NCBI GenBank assembly: GCA_029167225.1
Contig: JARFNK010000011.1
Span: 124,001-188,000 of the forward strand
Length of the DNA stretch: 64,000 nt
Reading direction: 5' to 3'
DNA from: Sphingobium arseniciresistens
GTDB lineage: Bacteria; Pseudomonadota; Alphaproteobacteria; Sphingomonadales; Sphingomonadaceae
In this document: positions 38,485 through 48,600 of the stretch, piece by piece
How positions within the stretch are numbered: the stretch's first letter is position 1
How the letters are laid out: the number at the start of each line of letters is the position of its first letter
Program-made: the position numbers and the translations under genes
Notes under the pieces: generated by a model
What the model was told of the DNA's origin: nothing
Database searches by the model: none
The model's input: only the letters and a program-made list of their open reading frames with translations

Positions 38485-39063
38485 TCAGGCCCTTACCAGC
38501 TTGCGAAGCCCGACGGCCAGCGTCACCAGGAACATGCCGCGAAACAGGAAGCTCAGCCCGACCGCGACCGCGAGAAAGGCAAGCGCGGTGCCGGGGCTGC
38601 TGAAAAGGAGCCATGCGCCCAGCACCACGTCCAGAATTCCCAGGAACAATCGCCACCCGCGATCATAGGCTGCCCGAAAAGCGCCGCTGATCTGGAAAAT
38701 GCCGGATAACAGCAGCCATGCGCCTATCGCCCAGGCGAGCGACAGAGCGCCAGCGAACGGATTGAACAGGACGATCATGCCCGCAAGCAGCGCCACCACG
38801 CCGAGCAGGATCTCGATCCAGCGCGCCCGGGTGGCAAGCGAGGACAGCCCTGCAGCGATGGCGATAACGCCATAGACCAGCAGGATGAACCCGAAAAGAA
38901 TCCCGGTCGCCAGTCCCGTTGCAAGCGGGTTGCACAGTGCGAGTAAGCCAATAACAATAACGAGCACCGCGTAAGCCAGAATCCAGCCCCAGCTGCTGCT
39001 TAACGAAGGAGAGATTGGCCCACGCTCGAAGTCGGGGCCTCTGGTCGCATAGGGGTTTGCCAT
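38485..39063 (-). CDS. HdeD family (DUF308) membrane protein
   Basis: A 192-residue protein with six hydrophobic helices in three similar pairs, for example ILLGVVALLAGMIVLFNPFAGALSLAWAIGAWLLLSG. The helix pairs and FNPFAGALSLA pattern are typical of HdeD, linked to acid and other stress. It is full length, unlike the truncated homologue at 9.4-9.8 kb. The ATG follows GAAAGGAG. An AAGTATAC motif lies about 155 bp upstream. Confidence 0.85.
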   Translation of the reverse strand: MANPYATRGPDFERGPISPSLSSSWGWILAYAVLVIVIGLLALCNPLATGLATGILFGFILLVYGVIAIAAGLSSLATRARWIEILLGVVALLAGMIVLFNPFAGALSLAWAIGAWLLLSGIFQISGAFRAAYDRGWRLFLGILDVVLGAWLLFSSPGTALAFLAVAVGLSFLFRGMFLVTLAVGLRKLVRA

Positions 39064-39281
39064 GGATCTGCTCCTTTCAACCGCGGTCTAAACTCTTGCG
39101 TCTCATCGACGCATCTCCAAAGCACGGGAAATCTTGGCACTCCGAGGTCGTGAGAGCCAGTATATCTTCCGGTCAATATATTCTGTACCTTCATCACCAC
39201 GGGCCGGCTATTATATCCGGAAGTATACGTAGGCCGCCGCGATGGCGGGCTCTCGCCGGGGGCGAGGGCCCGCAAATGCGC
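39064..39281. other. Intergenic, AT-rich patch
   Basis: Contains several TATATT/AGTATAC-like short runs between 39158 and 39230, in front of the HdeD gene on the minus strand. It probably holds that gene's promoter. No ORF is supported. Confidence 0.35.
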
Positions 39282-40673
39282 TCAGAAGCGCGCGTCGATA
39301 TCGACGATGTCGATGAGCTTATGGTTCACGAACTCCTTGAGGCCAAGCCCGATCAGTTCGCGACCATAGCCCGAGCGCTTGATGCCGCCGAACGGCAGGT
39401 CGGCCTCGACCTTGGTCGGATGATTGACGAAGACCATGCCGGTCTCGATCTTCCTGGCCACGGCGGCCCCGCGAGCGGGATCGGACGTGAACACTGACCC
39501 GCCAAGGCCGAAGGGCGAGTCGTTGGCGATGCGCACGGCATCATCTTCGTCCTTCGCTCGGAAGAGCATCGAGACCGGTCCGAAAAATTCCCAGTGGCGC
39601 GCCGGGTTGTCGTCCGCGAGATCGGTGAGGATCGTGGGCTGAACGAAGGCGCCCTGATTGGGGACAGGCGGACCGACCTCCTCAGCCTTCGCTCCAAGCT
39701 TCACCGCCTCGCGGATCTTGTCCTTCACCTCCTCGGCGGCTCCCTGTGAAGACAGCGGGGCCAATGTGGTATCCGGATCGAACGGATCGCCCGCCACAAG
39801 GCCTGCTACACCCTTGCGGTACTTCGTCAGGAATGTGTCATAGACATCGTCGACCACGATCATGCGCTTGGAGGACACGCACACCTGTCCGCCGTTCCAG
39901 TGACGGCCGAACACGCCCCATCTGGCGGTCTTGTCGAGATCGGCGTCCGCCAGCACGACGAACGCATCGGCGCCGCCTAGTTCCAGCGTGGATTTCTTGA
40001 GCGCCTTGCCCGCCTGCGCCGCTACGATCGATCCTGCGCCTTCCGACCCGGTCAGCGCCACCCCATGAACCCGATCGTCGTTGAGGATCAGTTCGATCTG
40101 CGACCGGGTGGCATAGAGATTGCGGAACGCGCCTTCGGGCAGACCGGCTTCCTTCATCAGCCCTTCAAAGGCGGCTGCGCTCTGGGGCACGTTCGAGGCG
40201 TGCTTGAGCAGCACTGTGTTGCCAGCCGAGAGTTGCGGGGCGATGATGCGAGCGATCTGGTAATAGGGGAAGTTCCAGGGCTCAATCGCGAGCAGTACGC
40301 CCAGTGGCTCATGGACAAGGATCGCCTCGCCCTCGGCCGGATCGAGCACGGGAAGCGTCTCAGGCTTGAGCAGATCTTCGGCGTTTCGGACATAATATTC
40401 GAAGATACTGGCCGACAGCTCGACCTCGGCTTTTGCCTCGGAGAAGAGCTTGCCCATTTCGACCGTCAGAAGTTTGGCGTACGCGTCGCTGCTGGCACGA
40501 AGCAGATCGGCGGCCTTCTGGAGAATGCGTCCGCGCTCGGCAAAGGGCGCCTGCTTCCAGGACAGGAAGGCATTGTGGGCCTTGCCGATCGCGACGCGCA
40601 CTTCGTCATCCGTGGCGTCGGGGAAAGTCTTGAGTGTCTCGCCCGTATAAGGATTGATTGTCGCATAGGCCAT
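39282..40673 (-). CDS. NAD(P)-dependent succinate-semialdehyde dehydrogenase-like
   Basis: A 463-residue aldehyde dehydrogenase. Motifs: PWNFPYYQIARIIAPQLSAGNTVLLKHAS (cofactor binding), ALTGSEGAGSIVA, catalytic Glu in ELGGADAFVVL, catalytic Cys in GQVCVSSKRMIV, and FGGIKRSGYGRELIGLG at the end. The length and the GQVC motif fit the GabD1/Sad subgroup, which oxidises succinate semialdehyde. The exact aldehyde is not shown by the sequence. Confidence 0.85.
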   Translation of the reverse strand: MAYATINPYTGETLKTFPDATDDEVRVAIGKAHNAFLSWKQAPFAERGRILQKAADLLRASSDAYAKLLTVEMGKLFSEAKAEVELSASIFEYYVRNAEDLLKPETLPVLDPAEGEAILVHEPLGVLLAIEPWNFPYYQIARIIAPQLSAGNTVLLKHASNVPQSAAAFEGLMKEAGLPEGAFRNLYATRSQIELILNDDRVHGVALTGSEGAGSIVAAQAGKALKKSTLELGGADAFVVLADADLDKTARWGVFGRHWNGGQVCVSSKRMIVVDDVYDTFLTKYRKGVAGLVAGDPFDPDTTLAPLSSQGAAEEVKDKIREAVKLGAKAEEVGPPVPNQGAFVQPTILTDLADDNPARHWEFFGPVSMLFRAKDEDDAVRIANDSPFGLGGSVFTSDPARGAAVARKIETGMVFVNHPTKVEADLPFGGIKRSGYGRELIGLGLKEFVNHKLIDIVDIDARF

Positions 40674-40852
40674 GATGGATCCTTTCCATTGATTTGCCCG
40701 TCAAGCCGCCGCCGGCGCACGATCGGAACGGCAAGGAGAGGCGAGAGGCGCCGTGAAAACGTGAGAGATCTCGGCGGCGATTATGACGGTCACAGGAGCT
40801 TAGGGTCGCTTGCTGGCGTCGAGACACGGTCAACGGGCGACCCCGGCAATGT

Positions 40853-41692
40853 TCAGGCATCTGAAGCGTCGAGGAACAGGCGCGCATGTGCCACGAACAG
40901 CTCGGGATATTGGAACTGCGAGCCATGCCCTGAATCCGGATAGAGGATTAGCTGGGCGTTCGGGATATGCTGCTGCAGGGTGAAGGAGTTGATCGTGGGG
41001 ACCATGATGTCGTTGCTGCCATTGACGATCAACGTGGGCTGGCGAATGTCCTTGAGATAAGCGTAGCGTTCACCGCGCGGCTCGCGCCACTCGCCGATCG
41101 CAGCGGCCTGGGCTTTCAGCGTATCAATCGACGATGGCGGATCCTGGTCCTGCCGCTCATGACGGCGCGCCCAAAAGTCACGGCCCGCCGCCTGGCTCAC
41201 CTCGGAAGGCGAGAAGAACAGGTACAGGAAATCCTCTTCGGTCGGTACGGGATTACCCGCAACCTGGAGAACCTTCGGATCAGGATTGACTTCGCCATTG
41301 CGTGGGCCAGTGCCTACCAGGACGAGACGCCGGACTAGGTCCGGATTGCGATGGGTAAAGCTCTGCGCGACGAACCCGCCGATCGAGAAGCCGAGCACGT
41401 CTACCGTGTCGAGCCCGAGCGCGCGTACAAAGGCAACCGCGCCGTCGGCCATCCCGTCCACGGTCGTCGCGTTCTCCCCAGTGGAACTCGCAACGCCGGC
41501 GTAGTTGAACAGGATCACCGGCCGGCTCGCCGCAATCCCGTCGGTGACAACCGGATCCCAGTTGTCCAGTCCCCCGCGGAAGTGCTGCAAAAACAGGAGC
41601 GGCGTGCCTGTTTCGGCGCCGAAGCGGCGATAGGCGTAGCGGACGCCGTCAGCTTCGACGAACTGCGTGGGGGCCGTGTTATGTGTGGTCAT
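40853..41692 (-). CDS. Alpha/beta hydrolase
   Basis: A 279-residue hydrolase. Oxyanion region LLFLQHFRGGLDNWDP, nucleophile elbow GFSIGGFVAQ (Ser), acid Asp in IVNGSNDIMVPT and catalytic His in YPDSGHGSQFQ. This subgroup often sits beside Old Yellow Enzymes and dehydrogenases in stress or xenobiotic clusters. The substrate is unknown. It shares strand with the reductase gene 72 bp upstream and may be in one transcript with it. Confidence 0.85.
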   Translation of the reverse strand: MTTHNTAPTQFVEADGVRYAYRRFGAETGTPLLFLQHFRGGLDNWDPVVTDGIAASRPVILFNYAGVASSTGENATTVDGMADGAVAFVRALGLDTVDVLGFSIGGFVAQSFTHRNPDLVRRLVLVGTGPRNGEVNPDPKVLQVAGNPVPTEEDFLYLFFSPSEVSQAAGRDFWARRHERQDQDPPSSIDTLKAQAAAIGEWREPRGERYAYLKDIRQPTLIVNGSNDIMVPTINSFTLQQHIPNAQLILYPDSGHGSQFQYPELFVAHARLFLDASDA

Positions 41693-41764
41693 TTTCTCAT
41701 CCTCTTGTCCGGGCAGCGTCGGGCCTGCGGGTGGCGGCCAGCAGGCCGCACCCGCAGGATTGCC

Positions 41765-42847
41765 TCAGTCCACCAGAGCCGGATAATCGGTGTATCCCTT
41801 GGCTCCGCCGCCATAGAGCGTGCTCGGGTCGAGCGGATTCAGCCCTGCTCCCGTTTCCAGCCGCTCGACGAGGTCGGGGTTGGAGATGAAGAGACGGCCA
41901 AAGGCGATCAGGTCTGCCTTGCCTTCGGCAAGATACTGGTTGGCAAGATCCAGACCATAGCCATTATTGGCGATGTAGGTGTTCTTGAAGATCTGCCGAA
42001 GCGCTGCAAAATCGAACGGGGCGACATCGCGCGGGCCGCCGGTCGCTCCTTCGACGACATGGATGTAAGCGATTCCGAGATCGTCGAGCTTCTCGACGAC
42101 ATGGTTGAACTGGGGTTGCTCGTCATCCGAGATTACGATGCCGCTTGCAGGGGAGACAGGCGAGAGGCGCACGCCCGTGCGGTCAGCACCGACCTCCCGG
42201 GCGACGACCTCGGCCACCTCGATCAGCAGGCGTGCGCGATTCTGGATCGAGCCGCCATAGGCATCGGTACGGACATTGGACGACTCTCGCAGGAACTGGT
42301 CGAGCAGATAGCCATTCGCGCCATGAACCTCGACGCCGTCGAAGCCCGCCTCGATCGCGTTGGCGGCCGCCTTGCGAAAATCCTCGACGATGCCGGCAAT
42401 CTCGTCAAACTCCAGCGCCCGGGGCTCGGACACGTCGGCAAAGCCATTGTTGACGAAGGTTTTGGTCTCGGCCCTTATCGCCGAGGGGGCAACCGGAGCC
42501 TGTCCGGCCAGAAGATCGACATGGCTGACACGGCCGACGTGCCAGAGCTGGACGAAGATACGGCCGCCCTTGGCATGAACCGCGTCGGTGACCCTGCGCC
42601 ATCCGGCGATCTGCTCAGGCGTGTAGAGGCCAGGCGTGTCCTGATAGCCTTGAGCGCCCTTGGAGATCTGGGTCGCCTCGGTAATGACAAGGCCGGCACC
42701 GGCACGCTGTGAATAATAGTCTGCCGCAAACTCGCTGGGCACGAGGCCCGCACCGGCGCGGTTGCGCGTCAGCGGCGCCATGACGGCGCGGTTGGTGAGG
42801 GTGATCTTGCCCAGCGTGTAGGGCGAAAAAAGGGTGATGTCGGCCAT
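41765..42847 (-). CDS. Old Yellow Enzyme family alkene reductase
   Basis: A 360-residue FMN enzyme of the NemA type. It begins ITLFSPYTLGKITLTNRAVMAPLTRNRA. It holds GAGLVITEATQISKGAQGY, FVQLWHVGR, the substrate-binding HGANGYLLDQFL (His/Asn pair with neighbouring Tyr) and IAFGRLFISNPDLV. It reduces activated C=C bonds or nitro groups with NAD(P)H. The ATG at 42847 fits the family N-terminus better than one at 42859. Confidence 0.88.
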   Translation of the reverse strand: MADITLFSPYTLGKITLTNRAVMAPLTRNRAGAGLVPSEFAADYYSQRAGAGLVITEATQISKGAQGYQDTPGLYTPEQIAGWRRVTDAVHAKGGRIFVQLWHVGRVSHVDLLAGQAPVAPSAIRAETKTFVNNGFADVSEPRALEFDEIAGIVEDFRKAAANAIEAGFDGVEVHGANGYLLDQFLRESSNVRTDAYGGSIQNRARLLIEVAEVVAREVGADRTGVRLSPVSPASGIVISDDEQPQFNHVVEKLDDLGIAYIHVVEGATGGPRDVAPFDFAALRQIFKNTYIANNGYGLDLANQYLAEGKADLIAFGRLFISNPDLVERLETGAGLNPLDPSTLYGGGAKGYTDYPALVD

Positions 42848-43216
42848 ATATCGTGTCACCTTGGTTTGCAGCCCCTCGATGGAGCGTTCGTCGAATCCCT
42901 TGCCGCGGTGATCTCTTCTACCCCGGCGTAAAAATGATGATGATCATCGAAATTTATATGATAGTCGTCATTAAAGATGTCAAACCCCCGGGTCACTTTT
43001 TACATGATTGACGATATAAGCTACTGTAATATATTAAGATAATCACGGATTTCCTCGTTGTCGCTAATCTACGCAAAGCTTTGCCCAGCGACCGCGAGCG
43101 GATCGCTCGTCGATATCAAGCGACCTTGGTCGCCACCGCCATAGATTGGGTCTTGCAGCCTGACCTGCACCGCCAACGACGCAATTCGAGAGAGGGAGTC
43201 GGACGACGATGCCAAA
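42848..43216. promoter_or_regulatory. Control region upstream of the alkene reductase
   Basis: AT-rich compared with its surroundings. GATGATCATC at 42939-42948 is a perfect 10-bp palindrome about 90 bp before the reductase start and could bind its regulator. No gene is supported until the truncated GST. Confidence 0.35.
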
Positions 43217-43332
43217 GTGACCGGAAACCAGAACCGCCGCCTACTGCTGCTGACCCTGCCGCCGCCGCATTATTGCGAGCGGGCCCGCTGGGCGCTGGAT
43301 TGTCAGGGGATCCTGTATGATGAGGAGCGGCT
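43217..43332 (+). pseudogene. Glutathione S-transferase, N-terminal piece
   Basis: From a GTG at 43217 the frame reads VTGNQNRRLLLLTLPPPHY then CERARWALDCQGILYDEERL, a clear thioredoxin-fold GST start with the S/H-x-C-x-R active-site region. It ends at an IS630-family insertion at CTAG; reading on into the element gives stop at 43346. The rest of the gene is not found elsewhere in the window. The true start could be slightly different. Confidence 0.65.
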
Positions 43333-44134
43333 AGAGCATCGAGCGTGAAACCTGAATCGAGGGGATTCCCCTGACGGGTGAGATGTGATTCACCGTGATC
43401 GGAGGTGGATCATGGGTAAGGCTTATTCGGGCGATCTGCGCGAGCGGGTTTATGATGAGATAGCCGATGGGAGTTCGCGGCGAGCTGCGGCGCGTCGCTT
43501 CGGGGTGAGTGCAAGCACGGGTGTGCGGCTTGCACAGCGGATGGCCCGGACCGGATCGGTTGCGCCGTCGCGTCAGGGGCGTCCGCCAGGCGGCGGCAAG
43601 CTGGCGCCGTATCGCGAGTTGCTGATCGGTTGGATCGAGCAAAACGGCGAGATCACCATGCCCGAGCTTGCTGACCGCCTGGCAGAGGCGACCCAGGTCG
43701 TGGCCCATCCGGCCTCACTCTCGCGCTTCCTGAAGGCGTGCGGCTTCACGTAAAAAAAAACGCTGCTGGCGAGCGAGGTCGCACGCGCTGACGTGGCCGA
43801 GGCGCGCCGGGTCTGGCGCGAGGATCGGCTGCCGCGAATGCGACGGGAACCGCATCGCCTGGTGTTCATCGACGAGACCGGCACGACGACGAAGATGGCG
43901 CGTCTGCGCGGTCGGGCGCGGCGCGGGGAGCGGCTCAGGGCCAGCGCGCCGTTCGGTCACTGGGGCACGCAGACCTTCATCGCAGGGCTGCGCTGCGATG
44001 GCCTGACCGCCCCATGGATCATCGACCAGCCCATGAACCGGCACCTCTTCGATACCTGGGTCGAGACGCAGCTCGCGCCAACCCTGCAGCCGGGCGACGT
44101 CGTGATCCTGGATAACCTCTCCAGTCACAAAAGT

Positions 44135-44350
44135 TGTCTAATTGATTTCTGCATTGGTCTTCCTTTTGCCCGTTCGCCAATGGTTGTCTTCGAGGTCATC
44201 GGACAGCTGGGGTAGCGGTTCATCCGTGCCTTCATGATCGCGACCGAGCGGGAGTGGGAGGACGTCTCTGAGTCCCAAACGAGGTTTGACCCTCTACTTT
44301 TCTGACGAGATCGTCCGGGGCATGGCTGATCAGGAGGAGGAGCGCCGGGT
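44135..44350 (-). ncRNA. Possible guide (seek/bridge) RNA region of the IS110-family element
   Basis: IS110-family elements make a structured guide RNA from a non-coding end; in the IS1111 subgroup it lies after the transposase gene. Here that side has about 215 bp without a gene, against about 75 bp on the other. GTCCCAA at 44272 matches the target flank at 45442, a weak hint of a guide segment. No structure was computed. Confidence 0.35.
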
Positions 44351-45367
44351 CTATGTCCAGCGGAACTCGGTCTCGTTCAGCCAAAGCGAATGGAGCAAAG
44401 CGGCGAGCTTGCGTGCGACGGCCACCCTGGCGCGCTTTCCGCCTTTGGCCTCCGCGATCTTCCTGCCCCATTGCTGGAGCGCGGATGGCCGCTTCACGTG
44501 CGACAAGAGTACGTTGGCGGCCTCATACAGCGACCAGCGCAACATCCGATCTCCGGTTTTCGAGATATGGCCGCTGATGTCGCGCTCACCCGACTGATTG
44601 CGTCGTGGCACAAGTCCAGCATAGGCTCCGACATCTTCGCCCCTTGCGAAGCGCCGGGGATCTTCGATTGTGGCGGTGTATGTGAGCGCAGTGATTGGGC
44701 CAACACCTGGAACACTCATCAGTCGAGCGCAGACCGGGTCGGCCGCGGCCCGTTCGACGAGCAAGCGACCGGAGGCACGCAGTTGCTCCTCAATCGCTTC
44801 CATGGACGCAATGAGCGGAGCGAACAGCGGGGCGAGATCAGGACGCTGAGCGTAGAGGGCTGCCAGACGCTCAGTCCGCCGCCCTGACGTTCTGGCAGTA
44901 CCCATGCGTAGGCCGAACAACTTCAGTAGCCCGCGCAGCTGGTTGGCCATGGCCGTTCGGGCCGTGATCAGCTGCACGCGGATACGAAGAGCGGCACGGT
45001 CAATGTGCGTCGCCGACGCCTTCATGTGGACCCGTTTGAACCAGCCGGTGCGGGCAATCTGCGCAAGACCCTCAGCATCGTGGACGTCGCTCTTGTTTAC
45101 CCGCGCCGAGAGCACTCCCTTGGCGTGGCGGGCGCAGATGCAATCGACCGCGACACCGCGTTCGACCAGGCCATGATACAGGAACGTCGAGAGCGGCCCA
45201 GTCTCGAGCACGACACGAGCGAGTTCGGGACAATGCCCGTTCAACCACTTGGCCAGAACGTCCGGGTCGCTCGCAACTACGTCGCGGCGAAGAACCTTGC
45301 CTTCGGCATCGACCACGCAAATGTGCGTCGTCTTGTCACTCACGTCCAATCCTGCATAGATCGACAT
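44351..45367 (-). CDS. IS110-family transposase (DEDD)
   Basis: A 338-residue recombinase. The N-terminal RuvC-like DEDD domain starts IYAGLDVSDKTTHICVVD, has VVLETGPLSTFLYHGL and NKSDVHDAEGLAQIA (D-x2-D). The C-terminal Transposase_20 domain has LMSVPGVGPITALTYTA and the FARGEDVGAYAGLVPRRNQSG region with its catalytic Ser. It looks intact and of normal length. It excises and inserts without the DDE chemistry of its host IS630. Confidence 0.9.
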   Translation of the reverse strand: MSIYAGLDVSDKTTHICVVDAEGKVLRRDVVASDPDVLAKWLNGHCPELARVVLETGPLSTFLYHGLVERGVAVDCICARHAKGVLSARVNKSDVHDAEGLAQIARTGWFKRVHMKASATHIDRAALRIRVQLITARTAMANQLRGLLKLFGLRMGTARTSGRRTERLAALYAQRPDLAPLFAPLIASMEAIEEQLRASGRLLVERAAADPVCARLMSVPGVGPITALTYTATIEDPRRFARGEDVGAYAGLVPRRNQSGERDISGHISKTGDRMLRWSLYEAANVLLSHVKRPSALQQWGRKIAEAKGGKRARVAVARKLAALLHSLWLNETEFRWT

Positions 45368-45662
45368 CGGTCACCCTCCTGCATTGAAGCGCCATGGCGA
45401 CTTCGTACCATCCAGGAGGGTGGCTAAATCAATTACGCGGTGTCCCAAGGCCGCCGCCATTCTCAAGGAGCGTGGCGCATGGTTCCTCTTCCTGCCGCCT
45501 TACTCGCCCGATCTCAATCCGATCGAAATGGCCTTCGCCAAGCTTAAGGCTCATTTGCGGCGGATCGGTGCCAGGACCATCGACCAACTCTGGCAGGCCG
45601 TCGGTCACATCTGCGATCTCTACTCCGACGATGAATGCTGGAACTACTTGGGGGTTGAGTAG

Positions 45663-45688
45663 CAACGGAACAGAAAACCTACATAAGG
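45663..45688 (+). repeat. Tn3-family terminal inverted repeat, left
   Basis: Starts CAACGGAACAG and is exactly repeated in inverse at 49971-49996. The tnpA stop lies only 8 bp inside. The outer end lacks the usual GGGG start of many Tn3 elements. Confidence 0.8.
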
Positions 45689-45695
45689 CGCGGCT

Positions 45696-48600
45696 TCAGG
45701 CATCGTCGATGCCCGTGACGCTGGGATCACGGAGCGGCCGCAGCTCGCCGCGCGCGACCATGTCGGGGATGGTGAAGGCGTAGCGCCCGAGCATGTTGAT
45801 GTGTTGGGAGCCGAGCGGCGAGAGGCGCGCGACGTCCTCGTCGAGGATCACATGACCTTCGGTGCGGAGCTGGTTGAGCGCGGCGTCGATGTAGATCGTG
45901 TTCCAGAGCACGACCAGATTTACGACGAGCCCAAGCGCGCCGAGTTGATCTTCTTGCCCTTCGCGGTAACGCTGACGAAGCTCACCGCGCTTGCCGTGGA
46001 ATACGGTGCGGGCGAGCTGGTGACGGCTCTCGCCCCGGTTGAGCTGGACCAGGATGCGTCGCCGGTAGGTTTCGTCATCGATGAACCGCAGCATGTAGAG
46101 CGACTTGATGAGGCGGCCAAGTTCCTGGAGCGCGCGCGCTAGCTTGGTCGGGCGATCGTTGGTCTGAAGGACACGGGTGAGCCCAGTCGCGCGCACGACG
46201 CCGAGTTTGAGCGATCCGGCCAGGCGCAGCAGGTCATCCCAGTGCTCGACGATCAGCTTGGTGTTGATCCTGTTCGACGCGAGGTCGTCCAGCACACCGT
46301 AATCGGCCTTTCCATCGACACGCCAGAACCGCGCGCCGCCGATATCGGCGATGCGCGGCGAGAACTGGAGCCCGAGGAGGTAGAAAACGCCGAAAATCGT
46401 GTCGGTATAGCCGGCCGTATCGGTCATGATTTCGCTTGGCCGCAATTCGGTTTCCTGGTCGAGCACGACCGCCAGCAGATGGAGGCTGTCGCGCAACGTA
46501 CCGGGGACCGTCACGGCATTCAGCCCGGAAAAACGGTCGGAAACCAGATTGTACCAGGTGACGCCGCGTTCGCGCCCGAAATAGCGCGGGTTCGGGCCGG
46601 CGTGGATCGTGCGGACCGGCACGGTGAATCGCAGCCCATCGGCCGAGGCGACCTCGCCGCCGCCCCAGGCACGGGTCAGTGGAATCCTGTTATGCGCGGC
46701 GACCAGTAGCGCGTTGGCCGCCGTCAGCGTTTCGGCCCGCATGAAGTTCTGCTTCACCCAGCTCAGCCGCGACCGGCGCAAGGCGGGGACCTCCGAGCGG
46801 ACAAGCGGCTCGAACCCGGTATTGGTTGCCTCCGCGACAAGCACTGCACAGATCGTGGTCGCTATATCCTCAGCGCGCGCATTGCCCTCACTGGCATGAG
46901 TGAACGCTGCCCCGAACCCCGTTCGCGCGTGCATCTCCAGGATCAGCTCGGGGAGATCGAGCCGCGGCAGTCGCGCATCGATCGCATTATGCAGGTTGGT
47001 GAGGCTCAATGGCTCGTCGATCTTATCGAGCGGTGCGATTGATAGGTCGGCGGCGCTCGCGGTCTTCGTAATTGTCACCGCATCGTTGTCCGGCACGCGC
47101 GCGGCTGTTTCGCGGTAGGCAAGATCGAGCCGCGCCGAAAGTTTGGCGATTTCCTCGTCGCCAGCGACCGCCACGCCGACCGTGCGGCATACCGTCGGTC
47201 GCGCCGCCTCCCAGCCAGCTCCCGTCAGTAGGCCCTTGCGAGGATCGGCATAGCGAAGTGAGCGAACGGGAAAGACGTCGCGGCGACGGATGGCGCGGCG
47301 TAGTCGGTCGAGCGTACAAAGCCGGTATCCGATCAGATCGAATGCACCGTCCGCGGTCTTCAGCTGGCGGGCCCAGGCCTTGGGTACGAAAGATGTTGGT
47401 ACCGGTCCACGGCGCTTTTCACCCTGGTGAACTCTCCGCAGGTGATCGACCGCGTCCAACAGCGGCTGCCCCGCTGGCGCCGCCGCAAGATCGAGCCCAG
47501 CAAGCATCTTCGGCAGATAGCGCATCGTGCCAGTCTGCTGGCGCAACTCGACGAAGTAGCTCTCGTCGGTCGGCCGGGCGAGCAGGTTCACCTGCGCGAC
47601 GGCCTCGGTCAGCGCTGCCCGGTCGACGAGCGCGAACACGGCTGCGCGGACCTCGGTGTCGCCGATACTGTCATCGAGCAGCACCGCCCCGACATCGCGA
47701 AGCCGGAGCGATGCGGCGTCGAGATCGCGCAGTGAGCGCATCCGCGCCTCCTTGGCGTTGATGCGCGCATTGGAGAACATCTTGGTCGACACGGCGTCGA
47801 ACAGGTCGATGACATCGTCGCTGGCCGACGCTTCAAGCGTCCGGATGAAGGCAACCAGGGTCGCCGCGCGGCGATCGTCCGGCAACCGGGCGACGGCCTG
47901 CGCTTTCGCGGCGCCGGCAAATCGCGCTAATGCGGCGGCCTTGCCGGGCGGTACGCGGTCGAGTTCGGGCAAGCCTGTGGTGAATGTACGGATTTCGGTC
48001 AGTCGGTCGATGGCCCGGCTGATCTCAGGGCCGCTTTGCAGATATGGCCCATCACGGAGTCGATCGAGCGGGCTTTGCCGTCCATCTTCGGCAACAGCAA
48101 CGAGCGTATCGAGCCGGGTACGTTGCTCTGACGTCAGCTTGTCGACCAGGCGGCGATGGACGTGCGCGGCGACTCGCGTGCGGACCCGTGCGATATCGCG
48201 CTCGAGGACGGACAATCCCGGTAACATCACCTTGAACTCGAGCAGCCATGTCGCGGCTGCGTCGAACAGGGCCGACGGTCGATCGGTGCCCGTCCAGCAC
48301 AGCGCATACAGGAAACGATGCAATCGGAACGCGACGCCGGGATCGGAGAAGACTCGGTAGCCATAATGAATGCGGATGCGCGGGCCGTGCCGCCATCGTC
48401 CCTTGGTCGCGCAATATCGCGCCATTAGTTCGGCCGATCCGTCGATCGCCAGTTGGTCGCCAGCAAATCGCGTGACGGACGCAGGTATTTGCGCCGGATC
48501 TTCGAGAAAAGTGCCGAGCAGCCTCAACGAGCCAAGCTGCACCGCGACACCGAGCCGGTTGTGGTCGCCGCGGTGTGCGCCGATGAACGCCCGGTCCGCA

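Larger units (their letters stand above)
44135..45443 (-). mobile_element. IS110-family (IS1111-like) insertion sequence, complete
   Basis: About 1309 bp inserted in the IS630 transposase gene at a GT dinucleotide (present at 44133-44134 and 45442-45443). There are no long terminal repeats. Subterminal inverted repeats TAATTGATTT (44139-44148) and AAATCAATTA (45426-45435) lie 4-6 nt from the ends, as in the IS1111 subgroup. One DEDD transposase gene fills most of it, leaving about 215 bp non-coding after the gene. Confidence 0.75.
43412..45660 (+). pseudogene. IS630-family transposase, broken three ways
   Basis: The N-terminal helix-turn-helix part (MGKAYSGDLRERVYDEIADG) ends at an in-frame TAA at 43751, where relatives have a sense codon before KKTLLASE. 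The frame then continues through VFIDETGTTTKMARLRG to DNLSSHKS at 44134. After the IS110 insertion it resumes at 45444 with PKAAAILKERGAWFLFLPPYSPDLNPIEMAF, holding the last acidic residue of the DDE triad. The end CWNYLGVE is fused to Tn3 flank. Joining the halves at the GT dinucleotide restores the frame exactly. Confidence 0.8.
43333..45662 (+). mobile_element. IS630-family element, interrupted and lacking its right end
   Basis: The left end lies at a CTAG in the GST gene, as expected for IS630 elements that duplicate TA. The transposase gene starts about 80 bp inside. The element is split by an IS110-family insertion, and its right end is missing because a Tn3-family transposon begins right after the last transposase codons. 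Confidence 0.75.

Noticed and set aside
43793-44215. Second half of the IS630 transposase as a separate gene
   Set aside because: Same frame as the first half after a single stop codon, and its end is IS110 sequence; it is one broken gene.
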